From assembly GCA_011800805.1 (NCBI GenBank), contig MPNW01000319.1, positions 1 through 54,505 of the forward strand: a DNA stretch of 54,505 nucleotides, read 5' to 3'. The position numbers were made by a program, and so were the translations under genes. Of the stretch, positions 1 through 11,091 are shown one piece after another. Source of the DNA: Hirudo medicinalis. Its lineage: Eukaryota > Annelida > Clitellata > Hirudinida > Hirudinidae. Numbering within the stretch: position 1 is the stretch's first letter; the number at the start of each line of letters is the position of its first letter. The notes under the pieces were generated by a model. That model worked only from the letters and a program-made list of their open reading frames with translations. It was not told where the DNA came from and searched no databases.

Positions 1-490
1 GGAGCTAGGAGCGGCAACTTCCCTTTTGTTCGTTCTAGTCCTAGTTGTGTGTTAGGTAGTGTGAATTCGTTGGCGAATAAAGTAGTTGTATGTAGTGTCT
101 TGGTTTAATCGACTAACTGCGAGTTACGACACACTTATTATCACTAAAAATTTTAATTTGCTATTAAAACAATTTTCTATTCAATACGACGGCTTTAATT
201 AATTTATTTATACTCTACCTGATGTTATTTTGTTGCTCTCTAAATTACTCTTTTATTTGTGGTTTTTTTTTTATAAAAACGTAGTTTCCGCTGACATCCA
301 TAAGTGGGACTATATATATTTATGTATGTCCCTTTGGATGTGCCTTTTGAACACAAATGATCTTATGCTTACATAACTTTCTTATGTTTTTGAGTGTGTT
401 CAACAAAGAAATCTAATTCAACCTCAGACATGAAATTACAATAGCAGCGTGTTAATAAATTCTAAGATAAATTTTAAGTTGTAAAATAAG
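1..490. other. intergenic, nothing recognised
   Basis: AT-rich sequence with no convincing coding exon. The first 120 bases are less AT-rich than the rest and could be the edge of a gene or transposon cut off by the window, but I cannot identify them. Confidence 0.4.
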
Positions 491-1137
491 AATTACGTTT
501 CTTCCACGAACTCGTTTCAAGAATTCCAAACAAAATCCATGCCTCAATTTGTGTTATTGAAGGCTTGTATGTGTGCTTTTAACGCTGTCATCAATGTGCG
601 AGTAATTTGCAGAATATTTTGATAAATAATTTTAAAGATTTCTTAAGAATTAATATTAGAACGAGGTCATTCTAAATATTCTAAAATATAAATAATATTT
701 AAATATTCTAAATTAAATTCTGATTCAAATGTTCTGATCTTATTAAAAAGACAATTGTTTATTTCCAATCCTGATCCCTTTGAGTCAAATTATTCAAATG
801 ACGATTCAAATATTTCAAAAATTATTCTTGTGGTTCTCTTAATAAAATTGATATTTGTGTGGCTGTTTGTAATAATAATATTTTAATAAATCAAATCACA
901 AAACAAATTTACAATAGCCACACATTTTTATTTGATATTTTTCAGGCCTTTTTCTGCCAAACCCTCCAACTATTATAATTTCAAGCAATGTCCAGAGTGA
1001 GTAACGCATTATAACTTTGCAGATTGAATTATCTCATATTTATTGTATTTGTTAATAATTTATAAAAAAAAAAGTATATTTATCGTGAATCCTTAGAGAA
1101 AAGCAATGCAAATTCGGTTATCTGAGGATGGAGGACG
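491..1137 (+). pseudogene. partial duplicate of the Vav gene (intron 2, exon 3, intron 3, start of exon 4)
   Basis: This stretch closely matches 12221-12831, which lies inside the Vav gene about 11.7 kb downstream. It differs by scattered substitutions and a few small indels. The copy includes Vav intron sequence, the 51-base exon 3 equivalent (946-996) with AG acceptor and GTGAGT donor intact and an open frame, the next intron, and the first bases of exon 4 (GATGGAGGACG), where similarity stops at 1137. Because introns are kept, this is a DNA-level duplication and not a processed pseudogene. No other Vav exons are nearby, so it cannot encode Vav. It ends about 345 bp upstream of the TAF5L start codon. 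Confidence 0.88.
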
Positions 1138-1482
1138 CCCCTATCAGATCAAAAACTATTTCTGCGAATTTTGTTATGTATTTCGAGATCTTAATGCTTG
1201 CTTAAAATTGACTTGTTCAAACTAAATCTAGTCCAGGACTACGGATCTCGCTCCAGCGCCTGATCCGCTAGTCTAGTACTACCAATTTTTGGCAAAAATG
1301 CTGATTTTGAGATAATTTTAAACTTCAATTCGTCCAAAAAACTTTTACCTTACCATGATAGTTGTTACATTCATAAATCACTTTAAGGTATTACGTTTAA
1401 AGTAATAACATAATAGTAAAATTTAACGTTTTTATAATAAATAACGATTTAAAAAAATTAGATTGTTTGAGTTTGACATTTT

Positions 1483-4400
1483 ATGAAGCGGCGATCTTCA
1501 AGTCACAAAAATATGACTGAAGACGTGAAAAGTTCCGATAAGCAGGACAAAATTTCTGCCTGTGTAAATTTTTATCTGAAGCGTAGAGGATATTCGGTAG
1601 GCTTTTCTTGAGATATTCCGACCTTTACATTATTTGAAGCAGGAGAGGTTGGGTTTTTCTAACATGGACCAAAACCTCACAACTTGGAGAAACTTAGAAT
1701 CTTAGAAATCTTAGAATCTTAGAAAATATGCTTCTTCAGTATATGCTACCGATGTGGAGGAGATAAGAAATACGAACTATTAATGGAAATTTTTTGAGAA
1801 CGGATCATTATTTATTTTGGATATGGTAGATGAATTGATATAGTGGATGTCTTCCAAAACATTTGTTATGATAAGTATACTTTGTATTATTTAAATAATT
1901 TAAGTTTTTCACTTGGTATTGCCCAAGGGTGATAACTCATGAATTACAAGCTTAGTTTAAATTAATTCCACACATGCAATTGACAAATCAGCATATTAAG
2001 AGATAAAACTAGTGTTCACCAAAAGGAAAACAAGTACATATGTCTGTTTTATAAGTGTGCATGATAACATAGGACAGAATGTTTTTGTATGCCATGTATG
2101 TTAACATTATGTTTGACTTTACCTTATTTTTTGAATACATGCTGCACATACATTTGTTTTCGTTGGATTTGGAGTCAAACTTGTTTGGTAAATCAATCTA
2201 TTGAATATTAATTCAGCAGTTTATTAGCATTAACCAGAATAGTTTTCATAAGAAACTCAATACATTTTTGAATTTAAAGTTGATTTGATGAATTGATATC
2301 AAATTAGTTTTTATTTTCCCAGAATGAAATGACTTCTGATCCAATAAAAAAGGTTCAAAAGTTTGTTTGCAACAAAGATGAACTTCTGCTTAATAGTTTA
2401 GTCGATAAGAATATTGGTTCGTCAAACTCCGTTGCCCTGAATAGCTTGACTTCAGACCCAGCAGTCCTCTTGTTGCAGTTCAACAAGTAATTACATTTTA
2501 CGGTGACATTTTTGAATATCCTTGTTTATGAAATTTGCATTTGAAGATTTGATGATTACATCAAGAACAATTCAAACAATGTCGAGGCTTCAGAGCTGGA
2601 TGGCCTTCTATTTCCGATATTATTGCACGCGTTTGCCGATCTTATCGGAAATGGCTACAGAACATCCGGTTTGTAATCATTTTGTGATTACAAATTACTG
2701 GACTTTTTATGTATTTAGTAAGATTCTCATGTTAAGTTTCCATCAAAACTGAACATATTTATTATTTATTTTTTAATACTCACTTTAAAGTGTTTTATTA
2801 TATTTTTAAAGTGTTTATATTAAATTATATGCATATTTATAGAATTAAGATTAGATAGAAGTCACAAGAAGTGCATCTTTGATTGAGAACATATCATTGA
2901 ACATATTTTGCGATGAACATAATAACATCAGTTGTTAATCCCTTCTGGGTAGCTGTTGAGCTGGTGAAGCAGAGAAGCAATTTATTTCCAAAGAAGGATT
3001 TATTGAGAGCTCTCACGTCCGGTGACGAGAAGACGATCAGTGCCTTCCTCACTGAAATCAAGTAAGAATTAGAAGCTGGTGCGTTATTGATACGTTTCTT
3101 GAGATCATTTGATCACTTAAAGAAACAAGAAGTTCAAGGTCAGTTTTTCAAATGCAGCCTTGGAAGGATTGCTGATCTTCTTGAAGGTCAGTGAAGATTT
3201 GCATCACCTCCTTAATGAAAATCAGAATTCAGCATACTCAGCTCATTGAATGTTCATTATTTTTAGATATTTCACTTTTATTGTTCACAAATTCTTATCA
3301 CTTAATTAATGACCAGAGACAAAACTTGATTTGGCATGAACTTATCTTTTTTATTTTCATTTTCAATTTTATTTTCTGATGTTATAGAAACTGTTTACGT
3401 TAGAGTGGAAAGAAGGACGGTCGCCTGCCGAGTCCTACTTATCCAGGCGACGGCGGCCGAGCTGTCTCGGCTTTTGCTTCGGTGCCGCTACGTTCTATTC
3501 CCGGCACGCTCGCAAGACTTTCTATAATCTAGTTTTGATGCAAGGATATCTACGTTGCATCACGAATATTGCATTTAATTATATTTAATTTGTGGAACAA
3601 ATTTGTGCATCATCTTTGTTGGTGTGAAAATTCTAATTCTACATTCTAAATGTCTTCAATATTGTTCAGGTTTTCATCAGCATCTACACAGTCAAACCAT
3701 TTGCTTCTCCTTTGCTTGCAATCTGCTCCATCCCTTTACATACATTATGTTATATTACATTATCTTGAATGATCAATAATTCATCACATTTCCTTTAATC
3801 TTTAATACTTACTTATTTAATTGTTAGGTTTATTTATTATTTCATGTAAATAAATTTGATTAATCTCTGTTCTTGTTTTTATAAAACTTTTTGATCCACT
3901 TGTTGAAGCAGTTATATTTGGAAGCAATTTAATTGAAAAATATATTCAAAAAAGTTCATTATAAGATTTCTTTTACAGGAGCAAGATAACTTATATCTTC
4001 TGCAGATATTAAACAGATATGTTGATATCACAGGTGAGTAAATGACTACATTTAAAAAAAAATGATTCATACAAGTTAGTGATATGATTGATTCAGTTCT
4101 CCATGAGGATGGTCGTCCACATTCACCGAAGGAGAGTCCTTCATCGGAACATATCGAGGATCCTTCTTCATCAAAGTTTCCATTAGTTGATTCCTTAAAG
4201 ATGATTTCATCCAAGCTTGAAGCTGCAGCCCTGCCACCTCTCCCTTCAGTACATCTGACCAAGTTTAATCAGTTTTCTCAGGGGTTATTACTGTCATGAT
4301 GAATCAGAATTATAAAGAGCTTGTGACAAGTGTAGGATCCATTATTTTAACAGACCGACCTGTAGCGTGATGTCGTCTGACGAAATGCTGACAGCATCTG

Positions 4401-6114
4401 GCTGTGAGGACTCTGACATCCTCGTTTGCCACCTCTGCAAGTCAAGGCCATCTTTGTGAGTCGTTTTCATGCATCGAGATTCCATCCATAGATGGTTAAA
4501 TTCATTTATGATTTGTTCAATTCAATTCAGGTCCTTTAAGCTGAAAGGACATTTTAAATCAGTCTTGTGCCTCGATTTTTTTCCCCATTCCAGATGGCTT
4601 ATATCGGGTTCCCACGATAAAACAGGTAATTGACACCAAATTGTTAGCTAAGCTGTCTGCATTGTACTTACTCCAACTTGTAAATCCAACTAAGGTAGAG
4701 ATATGACAGCCTTTGTCTGCTTTCAAATTGTCATAAATCCTACTTGTTATATTTAGTGCATTAGATAGCATGCAGGTGAATCTTTCAACGGGATACGACG
4801 ATGTTGTTTCACTTCAGTCTGATTTTAGTTTTGTCACTCATTTTCTTATTCTCACACATTATTCTGGAAATAAATAAATATGTGAGGAAACATAATTGTT
4901 TGTAGTTCGACTATGGGATGTTGAAAAAAGGAACACTGTTGTTGTGTACAGTGGCCACACCTATCATGTTAATGATGTCTCTGTATGGTCAGTATGTTTA
5001 AAAATTTTATTTATTTAACTAGTTTTTAACAAAAATTATATCTAATATTCTGCAGCTCAGTTGGTCCTATGTTTGCCAGCTGCTCATATGATCAAACTGC
5101 CAAACTCTGGTCAACAGACAGAATTTTCCCACTCAGAAGTTTTTTGGGTCACATGCAGTCTGTGAATGTTTGTGACTAATTAAATGTTGGATTAAAATGA
5201 TGCTCAATGAAACTAAGTGTGAAACATTTCAGTGCATTGCTTGCCATCCGAACAGCAACTATCTGGCCACTGGGAGCAGTGACATGACTGTGAGGCTATG
5301 GAGCGTTCAGGATGGTCGGAGTGTGAGACTCCTGTTGGGTCACCAGGGAAGAGTTGATGCGGTTGCATTCTCACCTGATGGAAAGTATCTGGCATCTGCA
5401 GGTAAGTTGTGAGTTGATAATGAAGCTTAGCAGAGTTTGTTGATGGTTTTCTAATTGCTTGTTAGGGGAAGACATGGCCGTAAAGGTATGGGATCTTGGT
5501 TCAGGATCTCTCTTCAAAAACTTTGTAGGACACACAGATCACGTCTACTCTCTTGCTTTCGACAAGCATTGCAATGTTTTAGCTTCAGGTGAGACATGAA
5601 TTCCATAAATAAATCCTTATTGGCGAGCAGGTTGGCCGAATGGGTTACGTTCCTGCATGCGGCGGCAATGGCAACAGTCGTGATGTGTCGTGTTCGAAAC
5701 CCAGCCTGCACTGCCGCAGGTGCCCTTCGGAAGGAGCACTATATAAATGGTTAACAAGAAGCTCCTCTGATGTTATGCATATGGCGCTGTATAAATTAAG
5801 TACTTTTACATTTACATTTTATTGCCTCATTAGATTATCTTGGACATTTCATTTAATCATATGTGATTTTTAGGGTCTATGGATGGAAATATCTGTTTAT
5901 GGGGTATCAATGAGACTAATTCAGCCAGGTGAATTTCTAAATTTATTGCTTTATTGTTATTTAAAGTTGATCTTTGTGGCCATTTATTAATCAACATATT
6001 TGAAATTGAAGCTCCTCTCAGCCTCTTGCTTCCTTTCCCACAAATTCTTCATGTGTGATGCACCTCAAATTTGGGTCAAAGAACGTTCTTTATGGTTTGA
6101 TGAAACAGTTGTGA
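1483..6114 (+). CDS. TAF5L: TAF5L, WD40 subunit of SAGA (PAF65-beta)
   Basis: Encodes a nuclear scaffold subunit of the SAGA histone acetyltransferase co-activator. Fifteen exons: 1483-1596, 2323-2486, 2547-2668, 2953-3061, 3123-3186, 3979-4033, 4076-4271, 4354-4455, 4531-4625, 4906-4987, 5056-5167, 5233-5401, 5466-5588, 5874-5928, 6012-6114. They join in frame to 554 residues; human TAF5L has about 589. Exon 1 carries a LisH motif ([13 protein letters not shown]), exons 2-6 the TAF5 N-terminal helical domain ([15 protein letters not shown]), and exons 8-15 the WD40 propeller, with [11 protein letters not shown] and KYLASAGED. Those two strings favour TAF5L over its paralogue TAF5. Exon 1 starts at the first ATG of the LisH frame. 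A SINE lies in intron 13 and a GC-rich island in intron 5. The exon 7 to 8 junction (GTTTTC donor) is the least certain. Confidence 0.93.
3382..3527. repeat. GC-rich island bounded by short inverted repeats (MITE-like)
   Basis: Inside TAF5L intron 5, about 146 bp of much higher GC content is bounded by TTATAGAAA (3382-3390) and its inverse TTTCTATAA (3519-3527). No family is recognised. It could be a small non-autonomous DNA element. Confidence 0.35.
5622..5815 (+). mobile_element. tRNA-derived SINE, copy 1 (most complete head)
   Basis: Lies in TAF5L intron 13. The head resembles a tRNA-Ser/Leu-type pol III promoter: an A-box-like TGGCCGAATGGGTTACG and, about 55 bases on, a B-box-like GTGTTCGAAACCC. 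The body has AGCACTATATAAATGGTTAAC and the tail GGCGCTGTATAAATTAAGTAC followed by a short TTTACA repeat. Related copies occur at 13160 (+), 41595 (+), 45615 (-) and 49408 (-). Confidence 0.85.
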
Positions 6115-6979
6115 TGAGCAGATGATATTTTCTGGATTTGGAAGTTGCCAAAGTCATTAACAGTTGCAGTTTTTGTTGTATTATTATTTAATATAATTTT
6201 AAACCATTTGTTGTTTTCCTGTCAAAGATCAGGAGTTTGGTGAGTTTTGGTAATCTTCCTGCGACAATAGATTCCTCTCCCTCTGATGAAGCTTAACAAA
6301 ACATGAAGTAGAGCAGTTTCATGTATTTGCATAATTAATATCAATGCTGTTAAAAACTCCCATACCTCAAGAATGAGGATAGACAGCTGGAATGGGCAAA
6401 ACATGGATGGTTATGGGGACTATATAGAATTCATTAATTATTCTAGATGAACCAAAGTTTAACATCTATGAACTGATGGGTGCCACTGTTACTGGCATGA
6501 TTTGGAGATGGAATAAGGTTTATTACAGTAGAAAATTCAGAGAGTTTCCGTGATGATATGGAGAGGATTTTCATGCGGTCAGACAGAATTAGCTTTTCTG
6601 AGAGGAATATTTAAATATAAAAGACCTGAAACCATTTGAAACTGATGGAGTTTGTGGCCAAACAAAGATTTGACAAAGGCTACGAGAGAATTGGTGATTT
6701 AAATCTTGATTTTGTGATTAATGGGCTTATCCCATTTGAATCCAAAGTCCTCCTTACAGCCAACGATTACTTCTTGACTCCTTACAACAACTATTTACAA
6801 TCCAAGACAGTTATTGAACGACAGAGTAGTGCAGAAGTTAGATGTTACAAGTTAGATTCCATGGACACAAAAACCGAGTCAAAAGAAAAGACGAGCAATG
6901 ATACAGTGCTATAAATATTATTATGTATAAGTGAGGCAGTAAAGATCGCCACAAAGACCCTCCTGGACTTTGAAAGGAT
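6115..6979. other. intergenic sequence with one unassigned ORF
   Basis: Downstream of TAF5L. It holds a 92-codon ORF at 6636-6914 (+), containing LNLDFVINGLIPFE, that I do not recognise. The ORF lies just upstream of a LINE remnant and may be part of it or of another decayed repeat. I see no convincing AATAAA for TAF5L in the first few hundred bases. Confidence 0.35.
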
Positions 6980-7990
6980 TAATAGGAAAGGGAGAAGGAA
7001 GAGATGAAACGTAGGGCCCATAATGTCATTGTCTCAGGCTTACCATCTAGACCAAATGTCAAGGACGTTGATTTGTTTGGAGATTTCTGCGGAAACAATC
7101 TGACTGTAAAGCCTCGAGTGGTCGCAGTTAGACGACTGGGCAGAGATAACAAAAGTCCTAATACTAAGCTCTGCGTTACATTGGAGAATGTAGAGACGAT
7201 TAAAAATGTAATTTCATTATCCAGACTCCTTCGCGCCTCACAAGACTCCGAAGTCAGGAGAGTATATTTCAATCATGATCTCGTCTGCAGTCTGAAGTTC
7301 TTCTAGAACTCAGAAGGATACTACAACAACTCAGCCTTTTCCATAACAGTCCCTTAACACGTGAATGGATGCTCACAAATATTAGAAGTTATAAGAATAA
7401 GTTTAACGAAGTACTTTTGTTTTTGAGTCTGGAGGATCCAGATATTTTCCGTTTGATTTTTTCTAATTTGTGTCGAAATTTAATGGGAAATTACATGCAG
7501 CCTGGAGGATTGTCGGCTATTACAGGAATGGAAGCTTTGATGACGAAGCTGAGAGAAATACGCTACCGACACTATTGAATGACTAAGATTTCTATGCACT
7601 GGTGGACGAACTATCTGTTTCCTTGGAGATTTCAATCTACCACTAATCAACTGGAAATTCAACCTAGCCCCAAACAACAAGGTCTGTAGAATATTTTTGG
7701 AATTCTTTATGGAACATGGTCTCCATCAATTTCTCAGGAGCGCAACGAGACATGAGAATATCCTCCATCTTGTTATTTCAAACAATCCTCGGATCATCTC
7801 GACAATTGATGTTCTGTGCCCCATCTCCATCAGCGATCACAATGTTATATCTTTCAGACCAAATATCCCTCTTTCTGGTTCCTCAAACAATCATTGTCCT
7901 AAAGTTGCACCTTATGACTTCCTCATGGCAAATTACTACAACCTAAATCAATACCTGCACACAATCAACTGGAATGTTTTGTTTGAATAT
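6980..7990 (+). mobile_element. CR1/L2-type LINE remnant (ORF1 end plus endonuclease)
   Basis: Frames at 7004-7306 read like the end of a LINE ORF1 (RRAHNVIVSGLPSRP). They are followed by apurinic endonuclease remnants: TNIRSYKNKF near 7370, FLGDFNLPLINW near 7620 and ISDHNVISF near 7840. The GDFN and SDHN motifs are catalytic signatures of this domain. The frames are broken by frameshifts and stops and no reverse transcriptase follows, so it is dead and truncated. It ends where the Penelope-like element begins. Confidence 0.7.
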
Positions 7991-7999
7991 TGCTTTAGG

Positions 8000-10765
8000 A
8001 ATTTCCATTAATATGAATCTGATGAGTCCTCAAATGTTCCTTAATTCTGCCCTTGGACATGCATCGTCAACCTTCTTGCCAGCGTTGTTCTTGTGTGTCC
8101 AATGTAACAATGCGATGTATCGTGATGGTATGGGCACGTAAATTTATAAACATTATTGCTTTGTTGGTACAATTGGCTGGACTATTTTTCACGATAAGGT
8201 TATGTGTAGTCAGATTGTTATAACATATATAGAATTTCAAATTAGAATTTATTTCTATAGGCTTCACTTTATCACGAATTGTTTTCCTAATGATATTTTC
8301 TTCTATTTTATAATTTGCATGCATCTGACTTTTATAAAACAATTTGATAACATGAGCAGAATCTTTCTTTTGAGAACCATGTTTTTGAGAAAATCTAAAG
8401 TTCAAATATTTGTTGAGGCAAGAGTCAAACATAGTATTTGTAAATCCATTATTAATCAATAGTTGTCGAATTCTTTGAATTTCTAAATGAAAATCATCCC
8501 AGTTGCTTGAAATTTTGTATGCTCTGGACAGGTAATTATTAATAACACTGCGTTTATATCTATCAGGACACTCGCTATTAGCCTTCAAACATTCGCCAGC
8601 ATTAGTGGGTTTGACGTAGACTTTCATGTGCAATTTGTCATCAAATGATCTAACAAGTACATCGAGGAAGGGCAGAATATTCATGTGTAAATTTAAGGAC
8701 AGATATATCTTCAAACGCCTGTATTAGACAGCCAGCATCTTCTTCCTCACGAGTCATAACAAAAATGTCATCGACATATCTGCAATAGATCAAAGTCTCT
8801 GAGCTAATTAAATGACTTAGACGTTGCTCAATATTGTTCGTGTAAAATTCAGCAAAAATTGGACCAAGAGGTGAGCCCAAAGCTATACCATCAATCTGGA
8901 GAAGTAATTCACTGGATGGAGCAAAAAATGGAGATTCCGTTTACATAATCTAAGAGCTTCTCTCAGCACCTTTGGTTCAATTGGAGGTGGTTCCAAGACA
9001 GGATGTTTGTGTACTGAATCACAAATTATTTCAATGGTACTCAAATATGAACATTAGTGTCAGGTTCTATAATTCTCCGATCGGGTTCCTATCTTATTAA
9101 ATCGAAATCGATCGAAAACAACAACTACAATGGAAACTAAAATGTATTAACAAATAAGAAATCAACAATAAAATATCGAAACTTAAGTCTAATAACAAAT
9201 TATTCGACAAAATCTCGACGATCTATTGTTCTCGATTCTTCGCGCTCTTTCACACACACACACACACACTCGCACACAACTCTGACTCTCAATCGAACTC
9301 TAACTCTAACACCACTCTCTGGCCTCTCTCATACCTCTCTAGAACCTCTCTACACCTCACTAGGACCTCTTCACTAGCTAACTCTGCATATCGACTTTTA
9401 TACACATCGAGTTAATTAGATTCATCAATATTCAGAAAGTCATCGAATCGTTCCATCACGCGTACGAATACATCACCTCATGCAACCTCATCACGTACTT
9501 AATATAGACATCCGCGAACAAAAAAAACATTTTAAAATATTCAAAAGTCAGGTCACTGACAATTAGTGAAAGGACTTTCAACACCTAAGGAACCAATGTG
9601 CCCTCTTTCAGGACATGAGTTTATCAAATCAATGAATTCAAAAGAATTTATGCTATATTTAGATTGACAATACGGTGCAATCAGCTTGTTAAGGAACTTA
9701 TCCAAATTGTAAGTAGGAGTTGGGCACTGTGAAATAATAAGTCTGAGAGCAACATCTTTTTATGGATTTTGGCATTACCATATCAATATCCTGGTTTATA
9801 TTCACCTATGATACTTGTGACTTTATCTGTCTTCATTAGAGCATTGATGTTGCCAATTAATAAGTTTGCCTTTTTCTTTATGCTATCAATAGGATCATAG
9901 ATAACTTTTTAAAATTTGCTATCATCACTAAGTATATTAGATATTTTAGAAAAATAGTTGGATTTGTAAAAAATAACATATGTGTTATATTTGTTAGCTT
10001 TCCTAATTACAATATCCTGATTAGCCTTCAATCTTTTGGATGCCAGCAATAACCTTTGTGGTAGAAATGTAGAGTTTTTACACCCTCTACGTATATATCC
10101 TTCTGCAGATAACTGACTTTTAAGACTATCATCAATAGATACAAAACCTTTCTTTACCGAGTTAACAATGTTGCAAAATAACATTTCAAGTTCAGTCTGT
10201 TTAACTAATTGATCATAATTTTTATTCAAATGGTAGTTATAGCCAAGTTGCAAAAATTCTCTCATCTGGATCTGGTTGATACGAGGATAAGTTGATGAAA
10301 CTAAGGGTTTCAGGCAGAACAAATTGACTTCCATAGAGCTTACAAAGTTTTCGAGCTATTATATTTCGTTTACTGTTGTCACATTGCATGAAATAAGAAT
10401 CATCGAATCATTCAATAAGAAATTGAATGAATGCAATTCATGTTTTGCAAACTTTGACACTTCTCTCTTTTCTTCTAGCATCTTCTTGTTCTCCAAAAAC
10501 TGATATTCAGCTACATTCAACTCAGATTTGATGAATTGCAGACGTAACTGTTTGAAATTGGCCGTAGAGCTTTTAATATGCTTACAGTATAACGGCTCAA
10601 TATTTTCATTTAAACATGTTTTGTTAAAATAAGCTCGCCATTTGGAGAAGACAGCTTTTTCAGTTATACGCTTGCACTGTTTTAAGTACGAAAAAACTTT
10701 GTCACTAAATCTACATTTGTAGTTTTTAATTTCCGACTGATCAGTTTCGGCCTCTAAGGCCATCG
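8000..10765 (-). mobile_element. Penelope-like retroelement, decayed, minus strand
   Basis: Reading from 10763 downward: an N-terminal region beginning MALEAETDQSEIKNYKC, then RLKANQDIVIRKANKY (near 10000), then a reverse transcriptase core with ALRLIISQCPTPTYNLDKF and VESPFTNV on either side of an LTR insertion. It continues with GSPLGPIFAEFYTNN and the catalytic YVDDIF (8780-8880), then the connector region (8070-8714). It ends in a GIY-YIG-type endonuclease piece, HCYIGHTRTTLARRL (about 8060-8120). RT plus C-terminal GIY-YIG is the hallmark of Penelope-like elements. Several frameshifts and stops make it inactive. Confidence 0.85.
9058..9561 (-). mobile_element. solo LTR with 5-bp target duplication
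   Basis: The 504-bp element starts TGTCAGGTT and ends CACTGACA, so it has TG...CA ends inside a short inverted repeat (TGTCAG/CTGACA). It is flanked on both sides by ATTAG (9053-9057 and 9562-9566). It sits inside the Penelope-like RT; removing it and one ATTAG restores continuous RT similarity. A TATAAAAG box read on the minus strand near 9390 suggests minus orientation. It contains a CA microsatellite near 9250. No internal retroviral-type genes are present, so this is a solo LTR left by recombination. Confidence 0.85.
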
Positions 10766-11091
10766 TCAGGGCAAAGTAAAATTAATTCTAACTTAAATAA
10801 ATAAATAAAAAAAATAAAAAGAAATGACTGAAGCCTACATTGTCATGCGAAAAAGAGAAAATAAATTGAAGTTAGTGTTAAATTATTCACTGCACTAATG
10901 TTTGAATCGAGGACGATTGAAGCAGTAACAGCTTTGAAAGGGTGTTCCTTCGTATTGCAAGAGGTCGTGCTTAAAATATTAAGTTCTTCACTCGAGGAAG
11001 TATTGTTTCATTTACAGCGTAACTATCTAATTCGGAATTCAATTCGCCTAAATTACTTGAAATATACGGAGATTGCTTACGAATTAGGTAA

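Noticed and set aside
5640..5720. tRNA gene
   Set aside because: A and B boxes are present, but the cloverleaf is not intact and the sequence continues into the SINE body.
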